Of a stretch of 64,000 nt of DNA, positions 15,868 through 23,969 are shown piece after piece. Under the pieces are notes generated by a model. It saw only the letters and a list, made by a program, of their open reading frames with translations. It made no database searches and was not told where the DNA came from. Numbering within the stretch: the stretch's first letter is position 1; every line of letters begins with the position of its first letter. The stretch is taken from assembly GCA_020853525.1 (NCBI GenBank), contig JADYYS010000056.1, positions 1 through 64,000 on the forward strand, given 5' to 3'. The stretch comes from Ardenticatenales bacterium. GTDB lineage: Bacteria; Chloroflexota; Anaerolineae; Epilineales; Epilineaceae. The position numbers and the translations under genes were made by a program.

Positions 15868-18800
15868 GTGCGATCCGAGCGCACCGTGACCCGGCGTCTT
15901 GCTGGGGTGACGATCGCCCTTGCCAGCCTCGTCGGCTGCGGTGTGCTGGCGGCGCCGCTGTGGCCCGGCGGCGGGGCGGTCGCGGCGCGGGCGGCGGGGG
16001 TTCCGGTGCTGTTGGGCGGCATCGTTCTGCTCTGCTTTGCCGCGGCCGCGCTCGAGGCCGGCGTCGGGCTCGGGCCGAAGGCGGTGGCGATGCTCGGGGC
16101 GCTCGTGGCGTTCAACAGCGTGCTGCGGTTCGTGGAGGTCATCGTCCCGGGACCTGGCGAGTTCTCGCCGATCTTCGCGCTCGTGATCCTGGCGGGCTTC
16201 GCGTACGGCGCTCGGTTCGGCTTCCTGACGGGCGCGCTGACGCTCATCGTCTCGGCGCTGATCACCGGCGGCGTCGGGCCGTGGCTGCCGTATCAGATGC
16301 TCGCCGCCGGATGGGTCGGCCTGAGCGCCGGCTGGCTGCCGGGCGCCGGCGGCGACCGCGTGCCGTCGCGGTCCACGGTGTGGGCGCTCGCCGTCTTCGG
16401 CGCGCTGTGGGGGATCGGCTACGGTGTGATCCTGACGCTTTGGGACTGGCAGTTCCGCGAGATCGGTGCCGCCGGCCCTCCCGTCGACGCATGGCGCCGC
16501 TTCGCCGTGTTCTACCTCGCCACGTCGCTCCCGTTCGATGCCTTCCGCGCCGCCGGAAACGCCGCCCTCGTCGCCGTCGCGGGTGGGCCGACGCTGACGC
16601 TGCTCGGGCGGTTGGGGCGACCGTTCGTGGACGTCGATTCCGATCGACCGCATGGCGACCGCGGTGGATCTTCGCGGGACGGGTGCAGGGGCGCACAGTC
16701 GTACGCACCTACCATCGATCCTCGCGCGGTCATCGATCATCGTGCGGGCGGCGGCGCCGCCGGTGCCGGCATGGGGGAGGGCACGGCACGCCGTGCCCCT
16801 ACCGTCGAACATCGTGCCGGCGCGGGACCCGGCGACGCCGTCCATCCAGCCAACCACCACCCCCGCGCCTGGCTCGCCTGGCTCGTCGCCGCCCTGGCGA
16901 TCGGCTCCGTGACGCGCAACCCGCTCGTGCTCGTCCTCGTTTGGCTGGCGCTCGGCGTCGTGCAGGGCGCGGCGATGCGAGGCGCGGCGGCCCGGGGCGG
17001 CGAGGGCAAGGCGTGGCCGGTCGGGCGATGGGCGCCGTGGATCGTCGGGAGCACGGCGGTCTACAACGCGCTGATGGCCCACAGCGGCGACACCGTGCTG
17101 GCGCGCCTGCCCGCATCGTGGCCGCTCGTCGGCGGGGCGATCACGTTCGAGGCCGTTGTCCAGGGTGTCGCGAACGGGTTGGCGCTGATCGTCCTGATGG
17201 CCGCCTTCGCCGCCTTCGAGGCCGCGCTGCCGACGCGGGCGATGCTGATCCTCGTGCCGCGCGCCTTCGGTTCGCTCGCCATCGCCGTCGCCGTCGCCCT
17301 GACGGGTGTGCCGTCCGTGCGACGGCAGCTGGCCGAGGTGCGCGAGGCGCTGGCGCTCCACGGGCAGACGTCCGGCCTGCGTGGCTTCGTCGCCGCGGCC
17401 GGCCCCACGCTGGCGGGCGGGCTCGAGCGGGCGGTGCGCTTGGCCGAGTCCCTCACGGCCCGCGGGCTCGTCGCGGCCACGCCGCCCCCGACCGCGGCCC
17501 GGACGGCCATCGGCGGCGGCCTGGCGTTGCTGGCGCTCGGCGGCACCGGACTGGCGGCGGCACCCGGGGTGTTCTGGGCGGTGATGGCCGTCGCCGGCAC
17601 CGCCGCCGTCGCGATCGGCCTGCATGCGGCCGGGCGGGCGCACCGTCGGACGGCGTGGCGACCGGTGCCGTGGCGCGCCGGCGACACGGTGCTCGTCGCC
17701 TCGGGCGCGGCCGTCCTCGGCCTGGCGATCTGGCCGGCGGCGCGCGCCACGCTGGCCTACTCGCCCTACCCGCGCGTCGGCTGGCCGCCCCTCGACCCGG
17801 CCGTCGTCTTCGGCTGCGCGCTGCTGGCGCTGCCGGCGTGGCGGCTGGTGCGGGAGGTGCGGGAGGTGCAGCTGGTGCGGGAAGCGCGGGAAGCGCAGGG
17901 CATGGCCGATCGAGCGCCGGCCGGGACGGCCGAGGCGGACGGGCATGTTGCGCCGTCATCGCCGGCCGCGATCCTGTGCGACGCGTTCGGCGTTCGATTC
18001 GCGACCGAGGCGGTCCGCGATGTCGTTCCGCCGGCCCTCCCTCCGCTCGACGCCGCGTTCGCCGGCGGGATCACGCTCGTCGCCGGCCCGAGCGGCGCCG
18101 GCAAGTCGACGCTGCTGCGGGCGATGTGCGGCTTGGTGCCGCACTTCACGGGCGGGCGCGTCACCGGCCGCCTGCGTGTCGGCGATCGCGATCCAGTGGC
18201 GCTCGGGCCGGCGGCGATGAGCGGCATGGTCGGCTTCGTCGGCGACGCGCCCGAGTCCGCCTTCGCGCTCGACGAGGTGGCCGACGAGGTCGCGTTCGCC
18301 CTCGAGCACCAGGGCTGGCCGGCCGATCGCATCGCCGCCGCCGTCCGCGCCGCGCTGGACGCCGCCACCGTCGGGCCGCTGGCCGACCGGGCGATCGACA
18401 CGCTCTCGGGCGGCGAGGTGCAGCGGGTGGCGATCGCGACGGCGCTGGCACGATCGCCCAAGGTCCTCGTGCTGGACGAGCCGACGTCCCAGCTGGACGA
18501 CGGGCACGCGGCGGCCGTGCTGGCGGTGGTCCGCGCGCTGGCCGATGCGGGCGTGACGGTCGTGTTGTCCGAGCACCGCCTCGAGCGCGTCGCGCCGCTG
18601 GCCGATCGGATGTTGTGGCTGCCGGGGGGCGGCGCGGCCGGGATCATCGGGCCGCCGGCCGACGTGCTGGCGGGGCTGGCGCTGCCGACGCCGGCGATGC
18701 GGCCGACGCAGGCGGGTCGGCCCGGCGCCGCACGGAGCGGGACGGCGGACGATGCACATCGCGACGATGTCGATGCGGATCCTGCTCCGACACCGGCACT

Positions 18801-19416
18801 GGCCTTCGACGGCGTGGCGCTCGCCTACGGTGATGAGCCGTTGTTCACCGACGTCACGCTGTCCGTCGCGCCGGGCGAGCTCGTCGTGCTCATGGCCCCG
18901 AGCGGCGCCGGCAAGACGACGCTCCTGCGGCTGGCGGCGGGACTCCGTCGTCCGACCGCCGGCCGGATTCGTGTCGCCGGGCGCGACGTCGCAGGTGAGC
19001 CGCCGCACGTTGTGGGACGGCGCCTGGCGTATGTGCCGCAGGCGGCGGGGCAGCTGCTCGTCGGCAGCACCGTCGGCGCGGCGATCGGGCACGCCACGGC
19101 GGCGTGGGCCGGCGGAACGGCGGCGGCTGCGGCCGATGACCTACTGGACCGGCTGGCCGTCGGTCATCTCACCGCGCGTCATCCGCTCGATTTGAGCGCC
19201 GGCGAGCGCCAGCGGATCGCGCTCGCGCTCGCGCTCGCCCCCGGCCGCCCGGCCGCGGCGCTGGACGAGCCGACGCGCGGCCTGGATGCGTGGGCGTTGG
19301 TGCGGCTGGTCGACGTGCTGCAGCAATGCCGTGCGGCGGGCGTCGGGGTGCTCGTCGCGACGCACGATCGGCGGATCGTGGGGGCGGCGGATCGGGTGGT
19401 GGGATTGGGGGAATGA
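15868..19416 (+). CDS. All-in-one ECF transporter: S, T and two ATPase domains in one chain
   Basis: 1182 residues in one uninterrupted frame. Residues about 7-250 form an ECF S component of the CbrT type (GEFSPIFALVILAGFAYGAR, LPYQMLAAGWVGLSAGWLPG, GALWGIGYGVILTLWDW). Residues about 332-620 form the EcfT scaffold (VTRNPLVLVLVWLALG, FEAVVQGVANGLALI, LAESLTARGLV). ATPase 1 has Walker A GPSGAGKST near 740, signature LSGGEVQR near 846 and VLVLDEPTSQLD near 867. ATPase 2 has APSGAGKTT near 1010, LSAGERQR near 1108 and LDEPTRGLD near 1131. ECF subunits are normally separate proteins. With the riboswitch and DUF4430 proteins upstream, the substrate is very likely a corrinoid. The start could also be the GTG at 15886. 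Confidence 0.88.
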   Translation: MRSERTVTRRLAGVTIALASLVGCGVLAAPLWPGGGAVAARAAGVPVLLGGIVLLCFAAAALEAGVGLGPKAVAMLGALVAFNSVLRFVEVIVPGPGEFSPIFALVILAGFAYGARFGFLTGALTLIVSALITGGVGPWLPYQMLAAGWVGLSAGWLPGAGGDRVPSRSTVWALAVFGALWGIGYGVILTLWDWQFREIGAAGPPVDAWRRFAVFYLATSLPFDAFRAAGNAALVAVAGGPTLTLLGRLGRPFVDVDSDRPHGDRGGSSRDGCRGAQSYAPTIDPRAVIDHRAGGGAAGAGMGEGTARRAPTVEHRAGAGPGDAVHPANHHPRAWLAWLVAALAIGSVTRNPLVLVLVWLALGVVQGAAMRGAAARGGEGKAWPVGRWAPWIVGSTAVYNALMAHSGDTVLARLPASWPLVGGAITFEAVVQGVANGLALIVLMAAFAAFEAALPTRAMLILVPRAFGSLAIAVAVALTGVPSVRRQLAEVREALALHGQTSGLRGFVAAAGPTLAGGLERAVRLAESLTARGLVAATPPPTAARTAIGGGLALLALGGTGLAAAPGVFWAVMAVAGTAAVAIGLHAAGRAHRRTAWRPVPWRAGDTVLVASGAAVLGLAIWPAARATLAYSPYPRVGWPPLDPAVVFGCALLALPAWRLVREVREVQLVREAREAQGMADRAPAGTAEADGHVAPSSPAAILCDAFGVRFATEAVRDVVPPALPPLDAAFAGGITLVAGPSGAGKSTLLRAMCGLVPHFTGGRVTGRLRVGDRDPVALGPAAMSGMVGFVGDAPESAFALDEVADEVAFALEHQGWPADRIAAAVRAALDAATVGPLADRAIDTLSGGEVQRVAIATALARSPKVLVLDEPTSQLDDGHAAAVLAVVRALADAGVTVVLSEHRLERVAPLADRMLWLPGGGAAGIIGPPADVLAGLALPTPAMRPTQAGRPGAARSGTADDAHRDDVDADPAPTPALAFDGVALAYGDEPLFTDVTLSVAPGELVVLMAPSGAGKTTLLRLAAGLRRPTAGRIRVAGRDVAGEPPHVVGRRLAYVPQAAGQLLVGSTVGAAIGHATAAWAGGTAAAAADDLLDRLAVGHLTARHPLDLSAGERQRIALALALAPGRPAAALDEPTRGLDAWALVRLVDVLQQCRAAGVGVLVATHDRRIVGAADRVVGLGE
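16779..16802. repeat. GGGCACGGC palindrome inside the ECF fusion gene
   Basis: A near-perfect palindrome of the same family as 6928-7024 lies in frame within the ECF gene, in the non-domain linker (residues about 252-331) between the S and T parts. It is translated as part of GMGEGTARRAPTV. The neighbouring linker DNA also has short repeats (ATCGATC, CATCGTGC). Confidence 0.8.
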
Positions 19417-19444
19417 TGGGGGATGAAAGGGGGGCGGGAGGGGG

Positions 19445-19717
19445 TTAGGGGGCAGTGGCGGCGGCGTCGTCGTCCTTATCGGCGGGTACGATGAGGTCGC
19501 TGGTCAGGGCTTCGTCCAGCTCGGCGAGGGACGCGTAGCCGGCGGAGAGAACGGCTTGGCGGACGAGGCCGAGCGCTTCGCCGCGCAGATGGGGGGCCAG
19601 CTGGCCGAAGTTCTGGTAGAGGCGATGGCGACCGCTGGAAGACATGAGGGTCTTGACGGCCAACTGCTTGCGGCGCGCGTTGATCTCGACGGAGACGACG
19701 CTTTCGTGACTGGCCAT
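19445..19717 (-). CDS. Small cytoplasmic protein of unknown family, 90 aa
   Basis: The protein starts MASHESVVSVEINARRKQLA, then has a SSGRHRLYQNFGQLAPHLRG segment and an acidic tail (DKDDDAAATAP). It has no signal, membrane helix or recognised motif. A possible -10 (TACAAT, minus strand, complement of 19802-19807) lies about 85 bases upstream, and GAGGAT lies about 12 bases before the ATG. Its composition looks like a real protein rather than antisense reading, but no function can be given. Confidence 0.5.
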   Translation of the reverse strand: MASHESVVSVEINARRKQLAVKTLMSSSGRHRLYQNFGQLAPHLRGEALGLVRQAVLSAGYASLAELDEALTSDLIVPADKDDDAAATAP

Positions 19718-19822
19718 GGCGGCTTTGTATCCTCTGTTGGGGTTGGGATCGCGTGTCGGTGACGGGCATCGCCCTGCGCCCGACATCGCGCGGCGACAGG
19801 CATTGTACCCGCAAAAGCACGC

Positions 19823-19853
19823 GACGGGCGGGAAGCAGTGCCTCCCGCCCGTC
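19823..19853 (-). terminator. Intrinsic terminator for the discoidin gene
   Basis: GACGGGCGGGA and TCCCGCCCGTC form a perfect 11-bp stem with a 9-base loop. Read on the minus strand it lies 55 bases after the stop at 19908 and is followed by GCGTGCTTTTG. Confidence 0.65.
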
Positions 19854-19907
19854 ACGTCTGTGGCAGGGCTACCCCAGGCTGGTCCTGGGTGTGTCAGTTG
19901 TGGAACG

Positions 19908-21437
19908 TCACTCGGTGGCAGCCGTCGCAGGCGCCGGCACGGCACCGGACGGGAGCTGGACCGGGCCGAACGACGGACCGCCGACGCTGAAGTCGGTCAC
20001 GGGCGCGCTCCGCCCAGCGCCGCCGCGCAGCTCGAACCGGCCCAGCGGGAGCGGGGGCGGCGGCGGGGCGGGCACGGTCGGGGTCGGCGGCGTGATGCTG
20101 CCCCCGCTGGTGCCGGCGGAGTAGCGCAGGATCTCGAACTCCCGAAGGGCAACCGTCGCCGACGGTCCGGCGGTGGCCGAGAGGAGCAGGTAACGCGTGT
20201 TGAACGCCCGCAGGTCGATCGTCTCGTCACCGCCCGTCGCGTTGCGGCGCTCGTACAGGCCGGCCCACGTGGAGCCGTTCCAGGCGTAGAGGATGTATGC
20301 GGAGGCGTGCTTGCCGGCCGCCCAGCGCAGGATCACGCGGTTGATCGTCGTCGTCGTGCCGAGATCGACGTAGATCCAGCCCGGCAGGCGGGCCGTTTCG
20401 AACTGCGTGTTCACGTCGCCGTCCACGGCGCCGGCCGCCGGGAAGCCGGGCGTCTCGTGCTCGGCCGAGACCGTCTTGCCGCGCGCGACGTTCTCCCAGG
20501 TCGGACCGGTGCCGCCGGCCGTCGCGCCCGGACCCTTGATGATCCAGTCGCGGAGCTCATAGTGGCCGCCGGACAGGTAGGGGTTCACGAGGTAGAGCAT
20601 GAAGTACCGGCCGCGGACCGTACCGCCGCCGCGGATCGTCCAGGTGTCGTTGCCGGTGCCGTAGTTCGTTGACCCCATCTGACGCCAGGCGTTTGCGCCG
20701 GCGATCCACTGGTAGAGCGCGTAGCCGCGGGCATGCCGCTGCGGGCCCCAGAGCGTCTGGATGCTGGCCACATCCGTGTCCGCGCCGAGGTCGACGTAGA
20801 TCCACTGGATGTTCTGGGCGCGATAGAATGGGTCGCTGCCCGGGTGGCTGGACCACGGCGTGTTCGGGTCCGCGTCGACGGCGTTCTCCGCCGGGAAGCC
20901 GGGCTGGGACGACGAGGCGACGATCGTCCGGCCGAACGCCAGGTTGTCGCTCCCGCCGCCGACGGGCGTCGCGGTCGGCACACCGGGCAGCGGCGTGGCC
21001 GTTGGCGGCGGCACGGCGGTTGCGGTGGCCGTCGCCTGTCCCGGGACGGTCGTGCCGTTGGGGCACGGGTTCGTCTGGTTCTGGATGCTGACGACGTTCA
21101 AGTAGGTGCCGCCGGTGCACGTCACCCGCGTCCCCGAGACTTCGACCCACTGGCCGTAGAAAGCCGCGAACGACCCGGACCCGCCCGGGCCCTTGAGCTG
21201 TTCGACGACCGCACCGGTGCAGTCCAGCAGAACGGCGTCCGGGAAGCAGACACCGACGCCGGTCGTGACGATGCCGGTAGCCTGAACGGCCTGCTGCATC
21301 GGGGCGGCCACCGGCGCCTTGGCCGGCGCGGCGCCGGCGGGTGGCGTGGGTGTCAGGGTTGCCAGGACCAGCCCGGCTGTTGCGGCAACGGCCGCCACGA
21401 ACGATACGGAATGGATGAAACGGTTGAATCGGGACAC
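19908..21437 (-). CDS. Secreted protein with two discoidin (F5/8 C) domains
   Basis: 509 residues from a GTG with AGGAG 6 bases upstream. A signal peptide (FVAAVAATAGLVLATLTPTP) is followed by a Cys-containing module at about residues 50-130 (four Cys, ending YLNVVSIQNQTNPCPNG) that recurs in the protein at 36576-38018. After a Thr/Pro linker come two discoidin-like beta-sandwiches at about 162-300 and 310-440 (NLAFGRTIVASS...NAVDADPNTPWSS; NVARGKTVSAEHE...AVDGDVNTQFET). The C-terminus is Pro-rich. Discoidin domains bind carbohydrate or anionic surfaces, so an extracellular glycan-binding role is likely. Confidence 0.8.
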   Translation of the reverse strand: MSRFNRFIHSVSFVAAVAATAGLVLATLTPTPPAGAAPAKAPVAAPMQQAVQATGIVTTGVGVCFPDAVLLDCTGAVVEQLKGPGGSGSFAAFYGQWVEVSGTRVTCTGGTYLNVVSIQNQTNPCPNGTTVPGQATATATAVPPPTATPLPGVPTATPVGGGSDNLAFGRTIVASSSQPGFPAENAVDADPNTPWSSHPGSDPFYRAQNIQWIYVDLGADTDVASIQTLWGPQRHARGYALYQWIAGANAWRQMGSTNYGTGNDTWTIRGGGTVRGRYFMLYLVNPYLSGGHYELRDWIIKGPGATAGGTGPTWENVARGKTVSAEHETPGFPAAGAVDGDVNTQFETARLPGWIYVDLGTTTTINRVILRWAAGKHASAYILYAWNGSTWAGLYERRNATGGDETIDLRAFNTRYLLLSATAGPSATVALREFEILRYSAGTSGGSITPPTPTVPAPPPPPLPLGRFELRGGAGRSAPVTDFSVGGPSFGPVQLPSGAVPAPATAATE

Positions 21438-21524
21438 GTCGCTCTCCTCTCCCCTTCAATGGACCGTTCGGCCCACAATGAACGCACGGCCGTCTCGGCC
21501 GACTGCGTGGGGCCGATAACGACG

Positions 21525-21556
21525 ACCGCCGGCCCGCGTTATGGCAGGCCGGCGGT
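21525..21556 (-). terminator. GC-rich hairpin downstream of the cupredoxin gene
   Basis: ACCGCCGGCC and GGCCGGCGGT make a perfect 10-bp stem with a 12-base loop, 43 bases after the stop at 21599 on the minus strand. It lies before the discoidin gene start. The following bases are not U-rich, so termination is likely but not certain. Confidence 0.5.
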
Positions 21557-21598
21557 CCGTTTCCGGACGAATGTCGGTCCGAAGGACGGTCGGCGCGA

Positions 21599-23851
21599 TC
21601 AGCCGCCCAAGGGCACCAGCTTCAGACCGACGGGCAGGAAGATCTTGTGGCCCGTCGTCGGCGCCGTCGCGGGCGGCGTCGTCGGCGTCGGGACGGGCGT
21701 CGTGGGCGAGGGCGTCGTCGGCACGGCCGTCGGGACGCCGGACGGGTCGAATGCGCCGGCGGCGATTCGGCCGATGGTGTCCGGGCTCTGGCTGGGCCGC
21801 CCCGTGGCCGGCCCGTCGATGTCATAGGTCACGAGAACGTCGCCGTTCGGCTCGAACACCATCGCCGTGACGGACGACACGCCCTTCACGACCGGCACGG
21901 TCTGCACCGCCCCGCCCGTCGCGGACAGCTCGGGGACGTAGGAGATTCGTCGCGCGCCGAGTTCGGCGACGTACAGCCGGCCGGCCGGGCTGTAGGCAAG
22001 CGCCGTCGGCCGGTCGAGGCCGGCGACGAGCTCGTTCGTCTCGTTCTCGTCCAGGACGTCACCGTCCTTGTTCACGTCCGTCAGCCGCAGGATGCGGCCC
22101 GTCGGCCCCGCGAATCCGCCGAGGAGCGAGACGTAGGCGGTGAACGGGTCGACGGGCGAGAACGCGAGGCCGGTCGGGATCGCCTCCTGGGCGCCGTCCT
22201 CGTACGGCTCGAGGACCGCCCATGTCGAGAGCGCGCCGGTCGTCGGGTCCATCTTGAGGATGTCGTTCGCGCCGGCGTCGACGATGAACACGGCGTCGCC
22301 GGCCGGGCTCGGAACGAGGCGCCACGGGTTGGAGTCGATGCCGCCCTGCGTCGGGTCGGCACCGTCCGGATTGTTGGCGGTCTCGTAGGCCAGCGTGTCC
22401 GCCAGCACGGTCGGGGTGCCGAGGATCAGCCCGACCTTCAGGATCTTCGCCGCCTCGGCCGGGCGGAGCTGCCCTGGGCCGCCGGACTGGGCGACCAGCA
22501 GGCTGAGCGACGTCGGCGGCGTGCTCGGATCGAGCGGCCACGGGATCGCGTGGTTCGCACCGATGATCCCGGCGCCCGGGTCGATGGCATTCGTCATGTT
22601 GTCCATGATCGTCAACTGCAGCGCCGGGTTGTCGAGCCCGAGCACCTGGACGCGACCGTCACCGCTGCCGGGCGTGAACTCGCCGGGCTTCGGCGCGCCG
22701 GTGCCGCCCTCGCTGACGATGAGCGCGGCCTGCGCCACACCCTGGAACGTGACGCTTTGGTACCACAGTCCGTGCGGGTTCCTCAGGTCGCGGACGACGG
22801 GTGACACGGCGACGGTCGGCGGCGCGGTCGGCGAGGGCGTCGGCGACGCCGTGGCCGTCAATGACGGCGGCGGGGTCGACCCCTCGGCTTCGACGACGAG
22901 CGTGCCCTCCATGCCGTTCGCGCGGTGCATCCCGACGGAGCAGTAGTAGACGTACGAGCCCGGCGCGGCCGGTGCGTCGAAGACGAGATCCTCCGTGCCG
23001 GGGGCCTGGAACCGGCTCGTCTGCAGCTTGCGGCCGCCGTCGAGCTCGAAGACGATGTCGTGGAAGCCCATGTCGTTCTTGAACTCGATCGTCACCGGTT
23101 CGGACGGCCTGACGGTCACGCGATTCGGGTCGTACGCAAAGTTCGTGCCCACGATCGTCACCTTGCGGCGCTCGGGCGGTGCGGCGACGACGAGCGTGCC
23201 GAACATGCCGTTCGCGCGGTGCATGCCAACGGTGCAGTAATAGTCGTACGTGCCCGGCGTGACGGGGGCGTTGAACTTCAAGCTGGCTTCCGAGCCGGCC
23301 TGGATGCGCGCCGTCTTCTCCTGCCGCCCGGCGTCGAGGTCGAAGACGATGTCGTGCGTGCCCTGCACGTTCTTGAACTGGACGTCGAGCGCCTCGCCCG
23401 GCGTGGCGACGATCTCGCTCGGCACGTACTTGTAGTTCGACCCCTCGACCGGAACGACGCGCGCCGCCTGGCCGGGGCTGCCGACGATGAGCGTGCCGGT
23501 CATGCCGAGCTGGCGGTGGTTTCCGACGTCGCAGTAGTAGTCGTACAGACCGGGCTCGACCGGTGCGTTGAACTTGAGCTTATGCGAAACGCCGAGCGTG
23601 GCCGGCTCGGTTCCGACCGTGTTGCCGCCGCCCAAGTCGAAGCGGATGGAGTGGGCGCTCGTGAAGCCGACACCGACGAAGGTGATGTCCAACTCCTCGC
23701 CGGGATCCGCCGTGAGTTCGGTCTTGTCGAACGTGTTGTCGCTGCCGGCGATCGTGATCGCGCGCTGCGGCGCCGCAAGGGCGATCGCGCCGCCGATCAG
23801 GGCCGTGGACAGGGCGAGTGCGACGGCGCCCAATCGGGTCATGCCATGCAT
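21599..23851 (-). CDS. Secreted triple cupredoxin fused to a ScyD/ScyE-like domain
   Basis: 750 residues. A signal peptide (LGAVALALSTALIGGAIAL) is followed by three plastocyanin-type domains at about 30-125, 130-225 and 229-325. Each ends with a complete type 1 copper set: YYCDVGNHRQLGM, YYCTVGMHRANGM and YYCSVGMHRANGM, plus an upstream His (AHS, THD, FHD). After a Pro/Thr linker, residues about 355-700 resemble the ScyD/ScyE beta-propeller family (NPHGLWYQSVTFQG, SNPWRLVPSPAGDAVFIVDAGANDILKMD, RPTALAYSPAGRLYVAELG). The tail is Thr/Pro-rich and ends GHKIFLPVGLKLVPLGG. Likely a cell-surface electron-transfer or redox protein. AAGGA lies 7 bases before the ATG. Confidence 0.85.
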   Translation of the reverse strand: MHGMTRLGAVALALSTALIGGAIALAAPQRAITIAGSDNTFDKTELTADPGEELDITFVGVGFTSAHSIRFDLGGGNTVGTEPATLGVSHKLKFNAPVEPGLYDYYCDVGNHRQLGMTGTLIVGSPGQAARVVPVEGSNYKYVPSEIVATPGEALDVQFKNVQGTHDIVFDLDAGRQEKTARIQAGSEASLKFNAPVTPGTYDYYCTVGMHRANGMFGTLVVAAPPERRKVTIVGTNFAYDPNRVTVRPSEPVTIEFKNDMGFHDIVFELDGGRKLQTSRFQAPGTEDLVFDAPAAPGSYVYYCSVGMHRANGMEGTLVVEAEGSTPPPSLTATASPTPSPTAPPTVAVSPVVRDLRNPHGLWYQSVTFQGVAQAALIVSEGGTGAPKPGEFTPGSGDGRVQVLGLDNPALQLTIMDNMTNAIDPGAGIIGANHAIPWPLDPSTPPTSLSLLVAQSGGPGQLRPAEAAKILKVGLILGTPTVLADTLAYETANNPDGADPTQGGIDSNPWRLVPSPAGDAVFIVDAGANDILKMDPTTGALSTWAVLEPYEDGAQEAIPTGLAFSPVDPFTAYVSLLGGFAGPTGRILRLTDVNKDGDVLDENETNELVAGLDRPTALAYSPAGRLYVAELGARRISYVPELSATGGAVQTVPVVKGVSSVTAMVFEPNGDVLVTYDIDGPATGRPSQSPDTIGRIAAGAFDPSGVPTAVPTTPSPTTPVPTPTTPPATAPTTGHKIFLPVGLKLVPLGG

Positions 23852-23969
23852 GCGGAGGTCCTTTCATGTCGAAACCGGGCGCATTCGAATCACGGGACTC
23901 GTTGCGGTTGGACGGGGTCGGAAGCCACAGGATGCACGTTTGTGGTCGTTCCGACAAGCGATAATGCCC

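Noticed and set aside
11276-17946. Very long open frames antisense to the oxidoreductase, the DUF4430 genes and the ECF gene.
   Set aside because: They are Arg/Pro/Ala-rich without domains or ribosome sites and follow from the third-position GC bias of the real genes on the other strand.
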